A stretch of DNA of 64,000 nucleotides from Halobacillus litoralis (GCF_004101865.1 NZ_CP026118.1:1116001-1180000); one strand, 5' to 3'. Shown: positions 36,351 through 45,428, counted from the first letter of the stretch. Translations and numbers: made by a program. The notes: generated by a model not told the origin, from the sequence alone.

Positions 36351-38246
36351 TTATCGATTCAATAGACTTCCTACATATTTCAGCAACTCATTTGCAGAAC
36401 TGGAATTATATCCATGCTCATCAACAAGTGTGGCCACAACCTCATTGACTTTCTTCAACTGCTGTTCATCAGGAGTCTTCGTGGAGGTCGTGATCTTAAC
36501 AACATCTTTCAAGTCAGCGAAAAGTTTCTTCTGAATCGCTTCACGCAAACGCTCATGTGATTGGTAATCGAACTTCTTGCCTTTACGGGCGTATGCGGAT
36601 ATACGGATTAATATTTCTTCACGGAAGGCTTTCTTCGCATTCTCTGACACACCGATTTGTTCTTCGATTGAACGCATCAGACGTTCATCCGGATTCAACT
36701 CTTCACCTGTGAGTGGATCTCGCAATTTTGCCTTATTACAATAGGCTTCAACATTGTCTAAATAGTTGTTCATCAAAGTTACAGCAGACTCTTCATACGA
36801 ATAGACAAAAGCTTTTTGTACTTCCTTCTTAGCAATTTCATCGTATTCTTTTCTCGCTAAGGAGATAAAATCTAAGTACCTTTCTTTATCATCATTTGAT
36901 ATTGAAGCGTGGCTGCCCAGCCCATCTTTCAAGGACCGTAATACATCCAGGGCATTGATCGACGTCAATTCTTTTTTAATAATAGTAGATGAAATACGGT
37001 TGATGACGTACCGTGGGTCAATTCCGCTCATTCCTTCATCAGAATGTTCTTTCTTCAGTTCCTCAACATCCACATCGCTGAAACCTTCCAAAATTTCGCC
37101 ATCATACAGACGCATTTTCTTCAGTACATCAATAGAAGCTTTCTTCGAGTCTTTCAAACGGGTCAAAATGGTGAACATGGCTGCTACGCGTAAAGTGTGT
37201 GGAGCAATATGAACATCCTTTATATCACTTTCACGAATCATCTTCTCATAAATGCGCTCTTCCTGGCTGACTCTTAAATTATAAGGTACCGGCATAACAA
37301 TCATCCGCGAATGAAGAGCTTCGTTCTTCTTATTGGCAATAAAAGAACGATACTCAGCTTCGTTGGTGTGTGCCACAATTAACTCATCGGCTGATATCAA
37401 AGCGAAACGTCCCGCTTTAAAGTTTCCTTCTTGAGTCAGACTCAGCAAATGCCATAAGAATTTCTCATCACATTTCAGCATTTCCTGGAATTCCATGATT
37501 CCGCGGTTAGCTTTGTTCAATTCTCCATCAAATCGATAAGCACGTGGATCTGATTCTGAACCATACTGGGCAATCGTCGAAAAGTCGATCGACCCCGTCA
37601 AATCTGCAATATCCTGTGATTTCGGATCAGAAGGACTGAAGGTACCAATGCCTGTACGCTTATCTTCTGAGAAAAAGACTCGTTCGACTAATACATCCTC
37701 GATTCTTCCTCCATATTCCGTTTCAACTCTCATCGTATTCAAAGGTGACAAACTGCCTTCGATTCGGATGCCATACTCTTCCTGAAATTCTTTTCGTAAG
37801 TGACTTGGGACTAAGTGCAGAGGATCTTCATGCATCGGGCATCCTTTAATTGCAAAAACCGCACCTTCGTCTGTGTGAGTGTACTTCTCCATTCCCCGCT
37901 TCAGTAAATTGACGAGCGTCGATTTACCACCACTTACAGGGCCCATCAATAATAGAATTCTTTTCCTGACATCAAGCCTTCTGGCTGCAGGGTGAAAGTA
38001 TTCCTCCACAAGCTTTTCCATCGCCTCATCAAGACCGTAGATATCTTCATCAAAAAACTTGTAGCGTTTATGGTCGTGCTCCTCTACAACTCCCGCACTT
38101 TTAATCATATTGTAAACGCGGGAATGGGCGGATTGAGCTAAATGAGGGCGCTCCTTTAGTAAATCCAGATACTCTGAGAATGTACCTTCCCACTTAAGTT
38201 CCTCTTCATGTTCCCGGTGGTCTTGTATTTTTTTTAAAATGTCCAC
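36351..38246 (-). CDS. prkA: Serine protein kinase / AAA+ protein PrkA
   Basis: 631 residues, standard PrkA length. N-terminal AAA+ domain with Walker A GPVSGGKST (102-110), RKRILLLMGPVSGGK context, ..., and C-terminal PrkA kinase-like domain (LTGEELNPDERLMRSIEEQIG, KKAFREEILIRISAYARKG). In Bacillus it is needed for normal sporulation; both kinase and protease activity have been reported for it. Start is GTG 38246 with GGGGGAGG 7 nt upstream. Its usual partner yhbH is 6 kb downstream rather than adjacent. Confidence 0.96.
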   Translation of the reverse strand: MDILKKIQDHREHEEELKWEGTFSEYLDLLKERPHLAQSAHSRVYNMIKSAGVVEEHDHKRYKFFDEDIYGLDEAMEKLVEEYFHPAARRLDVRKRILLLMGPVSGGKSTLVNLLKRGMEKYTHTDEGAVFAIKGCPMHEDPLHLVPSHLRKEFQEEYGIRIEGSLSPLNTMRVETEYGGRIEDVLVERVFFSEDKRTGIGTFSPSDPKSQDIADLTGSIDFSTIAQYGSESDPRAYRFDGELNKANRGIMEFQEMLKCDEKFLWHLLSLTQEGNFKAGRFALISADELIVAHTNEAEYRSFIANKKNEALHSRMIVMPVPYNLRVSQEERIYEKMIRESDIKDVHIAPHTLRVAAMFTILTRLKDSKKASIDVLKKMRLYDGEILEGFSDVDVEELKKEHSDEGMSGIDPRYVINRISSTIIKKELTSINALDVLRSLKDGLGSHASISNDDKERYLDFISLARKEYDEIAKKEVQKAFVYSYEESAVTLMNNYLDNVEAYCNKAKLRDPLTGEELNPDERLMRSIEEQIGVSENAKKAFREEILIRISAYARKGKKFDYQSHERLREAIQKKLFADLKDVVKITTSTKTPDEQQLKKVNEVVATLVDEHGYNSSSANELLKYVGSLLNR

Positions 38247-39041
38247 TTCGCGACCTCCCCCGTCGTAAGAGACGAATTTTAATATATCCTATGCCTGGCT
38301 ACAGAAAAACATGTGTAATAAAGAAATGCGGAGCCACCCTGGTAGACATGACAAGCATAAGACAAGCCTTGTAGTGGAGGTTCTTTCTCCACGTAAAGGA
38401 TTGACTTATGACTCGAATGTCTGGGTGGCAGAGCTGGACACCTCACAAGAAATGTGGAAGCGGCTTGGTAGACCCGACAAGCATAAGACAAACGGCACTG
38501 TGGGGCGCCTTTCTCCACAGAGACGGTTGACTTATGACCTCGAGGGACTAGCCGCTGCAACTGGATCATGATACGAAATGCGGAGCCACCCTGGTAGACA
38601 TGACAAGCATAAGACAAGACTTGTAGCGGAGGTTCTTTCTCCACGTAAAAGATTGACTTATGACTCGAATGTCTGGGTGGCAGAGCTGGACAACATCCAA
38701 GAAATGTGGAAGCGGCCTGGTAGACCCGACAAGCATAAGACAAACGGCACTGTAGAGCGCCTTTCTCCACAGAGACGGTTGAATTATGACCTCGAGGGAC
38801 TAGCCGCTGCCTCATGAAACGAAATACGGTAACACCCTGGAGATCCTCCCCCATAAATGAATTTTGTCTTATGTTCTCAAACGATTCGGTAATACAGCTC
38901 GACCAAATAACAGACAAAGACAAACTCTGAATTAGAAATATTGAATTTCTTTGATGCGGACTATGTGCCATTTGCTTAAAAGACACAAGGAAGATGCCCC
39001 ATACACTTAAGCCTATGTGACTGCAGGCAATAAATTGACAC
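38247..39041. other. Repeat region upstream of prkA
   Basis: About 800 bp holding the tandem family C array (38326-38829) and no supported gene. A long minus-strand open frame across it reads the repeats twice and has no ribosome site. Confidence 0.6.
38326..38829. repeat. Repeat family C: two 252-bp tandem copies
   Basis: Units start at 38326 and 38578 (ATGCGGAGCCACCCTGG). Each contains two related modules of about 120 bp with GGTAGAC..GACAAGCATAAGAC, CTTTCTCCAC and ATTGACTTATGAC..CGA, whose CATAAG and CTTATG motifs can pair. The two units differ by a handful of substitutions. Single, more diverged modules occur at about 652-676 and 49361-49445. Confidence 0.85.
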
Positions 39042-39073
39042 AAAAAAAGGACTGCTCCATAAAGTCAGTCCTC
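39042..39073 (-). terminator. Terminator overlapping a stop codon
   Basis: Stem AGGACTG/CAGTCCT followed by seven T on the minus strand; the TGA of the 59-codon gene straddles the end of the 5' arm. Confidence 0.8.
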
Positions 39074-39244
39074 TCCATAATCTTTCTCTTGGTTATGACG
39101 ATGCCGTTTAGACAACCCCATCACTAAAAAGGTGATAAATAAGAATATATTCAACCAACGGAAATCGTCGTAAAAAATAGCTAATAGGGCCCATATGGCT
39201 GCACTGATTAAAAAAAGCATGCTTGATATCAACGTTTGACTCAC
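39065..39244 (-). CDS. Small two-helix membrane protein, 59 residues
   Basis: GTG start at 39244 with AAGGAGGG 8 nt upstream. MSQTLISSMLFLISAAIWAL, a short polar turn (YDDFRW), then LNIFLFITFLVMGL and a basic/acidic tail (KRHRHNQEKDYGED). Two membrane helices, cytoplasmic C-terminus likely. Ends in a strong terminator. Small proteins of this form are common in Bacilli; no family name assigned. Confidence 0.7.
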   Translation of the reverse strand: MSQTLISSMLFLISAAIWALLAIFYDDFRWLNIFLFITFLVMGLSKRHRHNQEKDYGED

Positions 39245-39371
39245 GATTCATCCCTCCTTCTCCCATTATAGAACATCCTTTAGTTAATGTATGTAAAGTT
39301 AACCGTCCTCCCATAAGTATGATGGCCTATTCAGAACTATGATTACAGCCTTTTTTCTCCCTTTGCAAATT

Positions 39372-39400
39372 TTGACACCACTCTGCAGCATTGTTAGAAT
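39372..39400 (+). promoter_or_regulatory. lipM promoter
   Basis: Consensus TTGACA (39372-39377), 17-bp spacer, TAGAAT (39395-39400), about 55 bp before the lipM start. Confidence 0.75.
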
Positions 39401-39455
39401 TGTTGTGAATATTTTAACTGGATAAAGTGCTACACGACAGAAAGAAGGATTGCAA

Positions 39456-40271
39456 ATGGATACATGGTACTTTGTCGACTCTGGTCACTGTACTCCTGCT
39501 ATCAATATGGCATTGGATGAAGCATTGATGAATTGGCACCGCCAAGGGAAGATTCCCCCTGTCATCCGCTTTTATGGATGGAAGCCAGCCGGCCTGTCCG
39601 TTGGCTATTTTCAAAAAGTCAAAGGCAAAATCGACCTTGAAGGTGTTCAGAAGCATGGTTACAAACTGGTTCGTCGTCAAACAGGGGGCAGGGCTGTCCT
39701 ACATGACAACGAACTCACATATAGTGTTATTGTTTCAGAAGATCACAAGGACATGCCAGCTTCCGTTAAAGAAGCTTACCTGGTCCTCTCAAAAGGGCTG
39801 CTGAAAGGATTTACAAACTTAGGCATTCAGGCTGATTTTGCTATACCTGATGGTAAGTTGGACGTCGCTGGTTCTGCCGTCTGCTTTGAAGAACCATCAT
39901 GGTATGAGCTGATTGTCGATGGAAAGAAAGCAGCAGGAAGTGCTCAAACACGTAAGAAAGGTGTCATTTTGCAACATGGTTCTATTCCTATTGATGTAGA
40001 TGACATGAAACTTTTCGACATGTTCATTTATAAGAATGAACGTATTAAAGAAAGAGCAAGAAAAGCATTTGGAGACAAAGCTGTTGCCATCAATCAAATA
40101 CGTGAAGAAACAGTTGGTTTTGATGAAACGAAAGCAGCTTTTAAAGATGGTTTTGAGAAGGGTTTGAATATACATTTAGAACCTTTTGAACTCTCAGAGG
40201 AACAATGGCAGGAAGTTAAACAGATTGCAGAAGAACGCTATGAAACAGATGATTGGAATTATTCCCGTTAA
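39456..40271 (+). CDS. lipM: Octanoyltransferase LipM
   Basis: 271 residues. Transfers octanoate from acyl carrier protein to the GcvH lipoyl domain, first step of lipoate synthesis in Bacilli. Matches the LipM start ([10 protein letters not shown]...[15 protein letters not shown]) and keeps [11 protein letters not shown] (73-83), nucleophile C143 in [13 protein letters not shown] and the Lys in [12 protein letters not shown] (157-165). Start ATG 39456 with AGAAGGA upstream; a TTG two codons earlier is less likely. Followed by lipA with a 18-bp gap, a likely operon supplying OdhB, Pdh, Bkd and GcvH. Confidence 0.94.
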   Translation: MDTWYFVDSGHCTPAINMALDEALMNWHRQGKIPPVIRFYGWKPAGLSVGYFQKVKGKIDLEGVQKHGYKLVRRQTGGRAVLHDNELTYSVIVSEDHKDMPASVKEAYLVLSKGLLKGFTNLGIQADFAIPDGKLDVAGSAVCFEEPSWYELIVDGKKAAGSAQTRKKGVILQHGSIPIDVDDMKLFDMFIYKNERIKERARKAFGDKAVAINQIREETVGFDETKAAFKDGFEKGLNIHLEPFELSEEQWQEVKQIAEERYETDDWNYSR

Positions 40272-40289
40272 ATAAAGGAGTGGAGAGCG

Positions 40290-41234
40290 TTGGGCAAAAA
40301 TCAAGACTACATAAGAAAACCAGAATGGCTGAAAATCAAAATCAACACGAACAAATCTTATACCGGACTAAAGAAACTGATGCGCGAAAAGAAATTGAAT
40401 ACGGTATGTGAAGAGGCACGCTGCCCGAATATCCATGAATGCTGGAGTGAGAGGAAAACAGCTACCTTCATGATTCTAGGAGATACGTGTACACGTGGCT
40501 GCCGTTTCTGCGCGGTCAAAACTGGTCTTCCAAACGAGCTCGATTGGGGCGAACCAGAGCGTGTGGCAGAATCTGTTGAAATTATGGGATTGAAGCACGT
40601 TGTTGTTACAGCAGTAGCCCGCGATGACCTGGAAGATGGGGGCGCTGCAGTTTTCGGTGAGACTGTTAAAGCAATCCGCCGTCGAGTCCCTGGCTGCACG
40701 GTGGAAATTTTACCTTCAGACATGAAAGGCGATTACGACAGCCTGCACACACTTATGGGTGGAGAACCTGATATTTTCAATCACAACATCGAAACTGTTC
40801 GTCGCTTAACAAAAAAGGTTCGCGCGCGTGCTATGTATGATCGATCTCTTGAACTGCTACGCCGAGTCAAAGAAATCCGTCCTGATACACCTACAAAATC
40901 CAGCATTATGGTCGGGCTTGGAGAAACCAAAGAAGAAATCGTGGAAGCTATGGACGACCTTCTCGCTCACAATGTCGACATCATGACTATTGGTCAGTAT
41001 TTGCAGCCAACGAAAAAGCATTTGAATGTTGAACGGTATTATCATCCTGATGAGTTTGAAGAGTTAAAGCAAATAGCGCTTGAGAAAGGGTTCAGGCACT
41101 GTGAAGCAGGTCCGATGGTGCGTTCTTCTTATCACGCTGATGAGCAGGTCAATAATACATCCGCTCAGCGCCGCATTAAATATATGGAAGGTTATGAATC
41201 TCAAGGGAAAGAATTAGATAAGACCAACTTTTAA
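40290..41234 (+). CDS. lipA: Lipoyl synthase (radical SAM)
   Basis: 314 residues. Inserts two sulfurs into octanoyl chains on lipoyl domains. Auxiliary 4Fe-4S cluster cysteines C40, C45, C51 ([13 protein letters not shown]) and radical SAM C67-x3-C71-x2-C74; C-terminal [10 protein letters not shown] supplies the conserved Ser that ligates the auxiliary cluster. TTG start at 40290 with AAAGGAGTGGAG upstream. Second gene after lipM. Confidence 0.96.
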   Translation: MGKNQDYIRKPEWLKIKINTNKSYTGLKKLMREKKLNTVCEEARCPNIHECWSERKTATFMILGDTCTRGCRFCAVKTGLPNELDWGEPERVAESVEIMGLKHVVVTAVARDDLEDGGAAVFGETVKAIRRRVPGCTVEILPSDMKGDYDSLHTLMGGEPDIFNHNIETVRRLTKKVRARAMYDRSLELLRRVKEIRPDTPTKSSIMVGLGETKEEIVEAMDDLLAHNVDIMTIGQYLQPTKKHLNVERYYHPDEFEELKQIALEKGFRHCEAGPMVRSSYHADEQVNNTSAQRRIKYMEGYESQGKELDKTNF

Positions 41235-41239
41235 TCATT

Positions 41240-41272
41240 AATATCGCCCCTCGATGAGGGGCGATATTTTTT
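41240..41272. terminator. Intrinsic terminator after lipA
   Basis: Perfect stem ATATCGCCCCTC/GAGGGGCGATAT followed by six T (plus strand). It also borders the stop of the convergent Gly/Tyr-rich gene. Confidence 0.9.
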
Positions 41273-41531
41273 ACCAGAACCCGCCATACGGGGGACGTCC
41301 GTAATACCCGCCATAATAAGGAGGTCGATTATAATAGGGAGGTGGATATCCATAGCCTCCGCCACCGTAGCCTCCACCACCAAACCCGCCATAAAGGCCA
41401 GGAGCAAGAGCACCACCTAAGAAGCCACCGAGCAGCCCGCCCGCGAACGGTCCGAAAAAGAAGAATCGTTCATCTTCATTACGAAAATCTTCCTCAACGT
41501 CATACGGGTAATAATATGGGTATTGATTCAT
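41271..41531 (-). CDS. Gly/Tyr/Pro-rich small protein, coat-like
   Basis: 86 residues. MNQYPYYYPYDVEEDF, a short acidic stretch, a hydrophobic Gly-rich segment (FFFFGPFAGGLLGGFLGGALAPG), then GGFGGGGYGGGGYG and Tyr/Pro/Arg-rich repeats ending YGGFW. Low complexity of this kind is seen in spore coat and exosporium proteins and in surface-exposed self-assembling proteins, but that is inference from composition. Ribosome site GGAGGAGT precedes ATG 41531. Convergent with lipA. Confidence 0.65.
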   Translation of the reverse strand: MNQYPYYYPYDVEEDFRNEDERFFFFGPFAGGLLGGFLGGALAPGLYGGFGGGGYGGGGYGYPPPYYNRPPYYGGYYGRPPYGGFW

Positions 41532-41647
41532 TCATACTCCTCCAATCCATCCTTGGTTATTCACCTACCCTTCACTCTATGTAATCGCCCGGTACAACGT
41601 ATAGGCATCTGTCATCCAACACAGGATAAATTTAGCTGGACAAACAA

Positions 41648-41676
41648 TTCACATCTTTATTGAAATGAGTTATAAT
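41648..41676 (+). promoter_or_regulatory. Sigma-A promoter of the 31-codon gene
   Basis: TTCACA (41648-41653), 17-bp spacer, TATAAT (41671-41676). Confidence 0.7.
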
Positions 41677-41720
41677 ATTCGTTAGTAATGCTTGTCTGGC
41701 TATTAAAAGGAGGACCATAC

Positions 41721-41816
41721 ATGAATCTAACATTGATCATTCTTGTCTGTGTCGCATTTCTGACAGCTATTTTCGCCGCAGGATACGATACTAAAGCCGG
41801 TAAACCCAGAAAATAA
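41721..41816 (+). CDS. Membrane micro-protein, 31 residues
   Basis: ATG with perfect AAAGGAGG 8 nt upstream. MNLTLIILVCVAFLTAIFAAG forms one membrane helix, then a short basic tail (YDTKAGKPRK). A near-consensus promoter 45 bp upstream and a strong terminator 10 bp downstream make a complete monocistronic gene. Function unknown; similar single-helix micro-proteins often bind a membrane complex. Confidence 0.7.
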   Translation: MNLTLIILVCVAFLTAIFAAGYDTKAGKPRK

Positions 41817-41824
41817 ATTCATGA

Positions 41825-41854
41825 AAAACGCACCCTTATCAGGTGCGTTTTTTT
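41825..41854 (+). terminator. Intrinsic terminator of the 31-codon gene
   Basis: AAACGCACC/GGTGCGTTT with seven T. Confidence 0.9.
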
Positions 41855-41985
41855 GTATATTCAAGTATGTTAGTCTGAATTCTTCATATCGTGTGGAACC
41901 AATACCTCTAGAGGGGCACAAAACCTTCATATGGACGCAGTTAAGAAATCTACAGACTTCGATTCCTGATTTTCCTGAATGACAG

Positions 41986-42009
41986 AAAAACGACTCCATA
42001 AGGGAGCCG
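41986..42009 (-). terminator. Intrinsic terminator of trmL
   Basis: Stem CGGCTCC/GGAGTCG with TTTTT on the minus strand. Confidence 0.7.
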
Positions 42010-42024
42010 CTTCAAAATGAACCA

Positions 42025-42501
42025 TCATTTGATCAAATTCGGGAATCCTTGCTGCTTCAGAGCATCGAACAAGATAATCGAAACCGTGTTGGCCAAGTTC
42101 AAAGAACGCACATGATTTGTCATCGGCACGCGTAAACATCGATCTTCAAGGCCTTCTAACAACTCCGTGGGAATTCCGTCACTTTCTCGTCCAAAGACGA
42201 ACATCAAATCTTTGTCCGAGTCACCAAAGTCAAAATCCGCGTAAGACTTCGTACCGAAGTTTTCAATATAATAAAATTCACCGTCTGGGTACGTCTCATA
42301 TAGTTGGTGGATGGAATCATAATAATGGACATTTACTTGATGCCAATAATCCAACCCTGCTCGTCGAAGCATCTTATCATCTGTGGAGAATCCAAGCGGA
42401 CGAATGAGATGAAGTTCTGAGTTCGTAGCTAAACATGTACGAGCGATATTTCCAGTATTCGCGGGAATTTCGGGTTGAAAGAGTACAATGTGATTCGGCA
42501 T
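42025..42501 (-). CDS. trmL: tRNA (cytidine/uridine-34 2'-O)-methyltransferase TrmL
   Basis: 158 residues from ATG 42501 (GAGGTGA upstream; a GTG three codons earlier is possible). SPOUT fold: motif 1 PEIPANTGNIARTC, motif 2 FGRESDGIP, motif 3 SLNLANTVSIILFDAL. Methylates the wobble ribose of tRNA-Leu isoacceptors. In B. subtilis the homologue (cspR) neighbours yhbB and queG, as here. Confidence 0.94.
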   Translation of the reverse strand: MPNHIVLFQPEIPANTGNIARTCLATNSELHLIRPLGFSTDDKMLRRAGLDYWHQVNVHYYDSIHQLYETYPDGEFYYIENFGTKSYADFDFGDSDKDLMFVFGRESDGIPTELLEGLEDRCLRVPMTNHVRSLNLANTVSIILFDALKQQGFPNLIK

Positions 42502-42550
42502 ATGTTTCACCTCAGTCTAATCTTAGTCAACTAAGATATTATATCATCCT

Positions 42551-43414
42551 TCAACCATCGATTCTATAAAATTTGTATTGAATGTCAGACGTATAGGCTG
42601 TCGAGTCTTCATAATCCCAATACCGGTGGCGGCTGTTTGATGTGTGGGCATTCACCAGAGGCATTCCATTGCCATCTTTTTTCACAACGAATGTATTGTG
42701 ATCAAAACGCCCGTTCCCTTCAAAATCATAACAAATTACATCACCTGGTGAAAGCTGATCTGCTGAAGATACTTCCGTGGCAGTCAGCCCCTGCCTTGCC
42801 CCTCCAAAATACCACCTGAGAGCATGAGCGACACTCCAGCTGTAGCTCCATGTCCCGTTTCCATACCACCAGCCTCTGCCTCGGTTAGGAGCCCCCCAAG
42901 TCGGCGCTCCTCCTGCTCGTAAACATTGAGATACATAATTGGTACAGTCCACATCAAAATGCCGGTATGATGGATTATAGCTATCCCACCAGCGATCAGC
43001 ATACCTTACCGCTTCTCTTCTGTTATAAGTGAAACGCACGTGTTCTCTTTCCTCTTTGTCGATAAAATCAAAGGAAAGTTGTTTATCTGCCCTTCCCCCT
43101 TGTTCCGTCTTGACTTTATTATCGGATATCTCTTGCCCTATAAAATGAACTTCTCCAACGTACAGCCCCTCTTCTAAGAAATTGGACCGTCCGTCCTTTA
43201 CTAATATGGAGAGTGTCAAAAAATATTGCAGGATGGTGTGATTTTCATATGCGAACCTATGGTATGGTTTCAAATGGAAAGTGATCCGTTGTAAGTGTTG
43301 GCCTCTGTTTTGAATACCATTCACTTTGTTTTTCAACCACACCTCTTGGTCTTGATCAATCAGCTGATCCATCACCTTTTCCCAGTATTTCTGCAATTGA
43401 TATGTATGGCTCAT
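42551..43414 (-). CDS. yhbB: Amidase_6 domain protein, YhbB-like
   Basis: 287 residues from ATG 43414 (GGAGGGAAG upstream). N-terminal half (about 1-125) unassigned; C-terminal amidase_6 domain (about 132-285), an NlpC/P60-like papain fold, with YNPSYRHFDVDCTNYVSQCLRAGG (catalytic Cys C157), FDHNTFVV (His) and NAHTSNSRHRYW. Predicted cell-wall peptidase or amidase, though no signal peptide is seen. Lies between trmL and ogt-queG, the same neighbourhood as B. subtilis yhbB. Confidence 0.85.
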   Translation of the reverse strand: MSHTYQLQKYWEKVMDQLIDQDQEVWLKNKVNGIQNRGQHLQRITFHLKPYHRFAYENHTILQYFLTLSILVKDGRSNFLEEGLYVGEVHFIGQEISDNKVKTEQGGRADKQLSFDFIDKEEREHVRFTYNRREAVRYADRWWDSYNPSYRHFDVDCTNYVSQCLRAGGAPTWGAPNRGRGWWYGNGTWSYSWSVAHALRWYFGGARQGLTATEVSSADQLSPGDVICYDFEGNGRFDHNTFVVKKDGNGMPLVNAHTSNSRHRYWDYEDSTAYTSDIQYKFYRIDG

Positions 43415-43462
43415 CCTTCTTCCCTCCTCTTTAATCATATGAAGAGAAAAGGAAGAAATGAA

Positions 43463-43530
43463 TGAAAGCAAAAGCGCAAGCGTCTTGAACAGCCTCGACA
43501 AGCTTAAGCAATCCTTTGAAGTCGCGGCTT
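43463..43530. repeat. Repeat family D fragment
   Basis: AAAAGCGCAAGCGTCTTGAA and CCTCGACAAGCTTAAGC, a common Bacillaceae intergenic motif; inverse of the 12915-13004 fragment. Confidence 0.45.
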
Positions 43531-43626
43531 TTTTCCAAAGCAAAGTGCTTGTTCATGACCTCGGAATGGTAAAGGATAACCATAAATTGATTCACAATCA
43601 TATAGTTAATAATTTCCAGAGAACAA

Positions 43627-43658
43627 GAAAAACGGCTACTCCAATTGGAATAGCCGCT
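43627..43658 (-). terminator. Intrinsic terminator of ogt
   Basis: Stem CGGCTATTCCAA/TTGGAGTAGCCG followed by TTTTTC on the minus strand, directly after the stop. Confidence 0.85.
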
Positions 43659-44207
43659 TTATAATTGCTGTGTTACTGTATGATGTTCATTTTCAAATTC
43701 TAAGAGTTTTTGTTTTTTATCCAAACCACCAGCATAGCCTACCAGTTTCCCATTACTCCCGATGACACGATGACATGGGACGACAATGGAAAATGGATTT
43801 TGGTTGATCGCTCCCCCTACAGCACGAATCGCCTTTGGTGAATGCATAGAAGCAGCGATATCTTTATAAGAACGAGTTTCCCCGTATGGCGCATAGTGAA
43901 GAAGGGCTCGCCAGACTTGCCTTTGAAAATCTGTTCCATAGCAATTAAGCGGGACATGAAACTCCGATCGGTTTCCCTCAAAATATTCCATAATTTCAAG
44001 CATGGTTTGCTTCACATACTTATGCTCGGGGTCGTAAACCAACTCCCCTTTAAGGAAATGTTTCCTTTTCCAAGATTGATAGGAAGAGAGCCGCTCTTCA
44101 TGATGGCCATAATCGATGCGGCATACTCCTTCATCATTGGCTAATACAGTCATTACACCCAAAGGAGTTTCGAATGAGTCATAGTATAAGAAAGAATGAT
44201 GGTTCAT
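43659..44207 (-). CDS. ogt: Methylated-DNA--protein-cysteine methyltransferase
   Basis: 182 residues from ATG 44207 (AAGGGG upstream). Suicide DNA-repair protein moving alkyl groups from O6-alkylguanine to its Cys: active site PCHRV with C145, preceded by the helix-turn-helix RSYKDIAASMHSPKAIRAVGGAINQNP and followed by GKLVGYAGGLDKKQKLLEFE. A longer reading from 44282 has no ribosome site. Located between queG and yhbB. Confidence 0.95.
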   Translation of the reverse strand: MNHHSFLYYDSFETPLGVMTVLANDEGVCRIDYGHHEERLSSYQSWKRKHFLKGELVYDPEHKYVKQTMLEIMEYFEGNRSEFHVPLNCYGTDFQRQVWRALLHYAPYGETRSYKDIAASMHSPKAIRAVGGAINQNPFSIVVPCHRVIGSNGKLVGYAGGLDKKQKLLEFENEHHTVTQQL

Positions 44208-44278
44208 AGCCAACCCCTTCTTTTTAACAGTTTTTTCTATTATACAAGAGCCTTTCCTGATTGAAAAGGTACATTTGG

Positions 44279-45412
44279 TCATTGTTTTTGAAATTGGACA
44301 CCTTTTTCCATTTCAAACAACACCTGTTCATCCTCTTCTCGCTCCATCGCTTCCTCGATTGCAGCGAAACATTCCGGTTTGCCGATTTTCCCAAGCCCCC
44401 AGGCAGAAGTCCCTCTGATTACCGGCCTTGGATCTTCATTCATCAAACGGACAAGTTCATCAATTGCTGTTTCATCACGGTAATGAGCCAGGGCTAAAAT
44501 CGCGTTTCTCTGAATCGGTTTTTTTCCACGCCAAGAACCGGAAATGAACCCGAATTTATCCTTGAATTGACGGTTGGAAATGGATAATAGTGGCGTCAAT
44601 TTCGGTTTAGATACTTCTGGGTCTGGTTCGAGTTCCTCGTGGTTATGAAAATCTTTTTTGCGATTTTTTGGACAGACGGTTTGGCATGTGTCACAACCGT
44701 ATAATCGATTTCCGATTTTAGTGCGGAACTCATCCGGCAAAAAGTCTTTCGTCTGTGTTAAGAAAGCGATACAACGTTGTGCGTTCAATTGACCGCCCTG
44801 GACAAGCGCACCGGTCGGACACGCATCTACACAAATGTTACATTCTCCACAGCTGTCATTCACAGGCTCATCCGGGGCAAAAGGAATGTTGGTAACCAAT
44901 TCTCCTAAATATACATATGAACCAAACTCAGGAGTGATCACGGCACAATTTTTTCCACTGAAGCCGATACCCGCTCTCTCTGCGACAGCACGATCAGACA
45001 ATTCACCCGTATCCACCATCGATTTCAATTCAACTTCCGGAAACTTCTCTTGCAGAAAAGCTCCGAGTTTCTGCAAACGATCGCGCAGAACGTTATGGTA
45101 ATCCTGTCCCCAGGAAGCACGGCAGAAAATACCTCGCCGATCTCCCTTTTTACTTCGAGGAGCATCGTGCATCTTTGAAGGATAAGCCAGGGCAATCGAT
45201 ATGATGGATTGAGCACCAGGAAGCAGGCGACCCGGTTCTGTCCGTTCTTCTACACTTCCTTTTTCAAAGCCAGACTGATACTCTAACTCTTGCTGTCGCT
45301 TCAATCTCGCTTTAAGCTCACCAAACACATCTGCAGAGGCAAAACCAATCTTATCGATACCGATTTCTTTGCTGTAGGCGATAACCTCTTCTTTAAACTG
45401 GTGAAAATCCAC
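44279..45412 (-). CDS. queG: Epoxyqueuosine reductase
   Basis: 377 residues. Last step of queuosine synthesis for tRNA wobble position 34; cobalamin-dependent with two 4Fe-4S clusters. Catalytic D134 in MVDTGELSDR; cluster cysteines C188, C191, C194, C198 (CGECNICVDACPTGAL) and C240, C243, C247 (CDTCQTVCPKN) plus C214; C-terminal HEAT-like repeats (about 300-370) bind tRNA. No other que gene is nearby. Confidence 0.96.
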   Translation of the reverse strand: MDFHQFKEEVIAYSKEIGIDKIGFASADVFGELKARLKRQQELEYQSGFEKGSVEERTEPGRLLPGAQSIISIALAYPSKMHDAPRSKKGDRRGIFCRASWGQDYHNVLRDRLQKLGAFLQEKFPEVELKSMVDTGELSDRAVAERAGIGFSGKNCAVITPEFGSYVYLGELVTNIPFAPDEPVNDSCGECNICVDACPTGALVQGGQLNAQRCIAFLTQTKDFLPDEFRTKIGNRLYGCDTCQTVCPKNRKKDFHNHEELEPDPEVSKPKLTPLLSISNRQFKDKFGFISGSWRGKKPIQRNAILALAHYRDETAIDELVRLMNEDPRPVIRGTSAWGLGKIGKPECFAAIEEAMEREEDEQVLFEMEKGVQFQKQ

Positions 45413-45428
45413 CCTGACGACCTCCCTT

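Noticed and set aside
38326..38829. CRISPR array
   Set aside because: Units of 252 bp with no unique spacers and no cas genes in the window.
38279..39043. 254-codon open frame on the minus strand upstream of prkA
   Set aside because: It reads through both family C units, so the translation repeats itself; no ribosome site; composition not protein-like.
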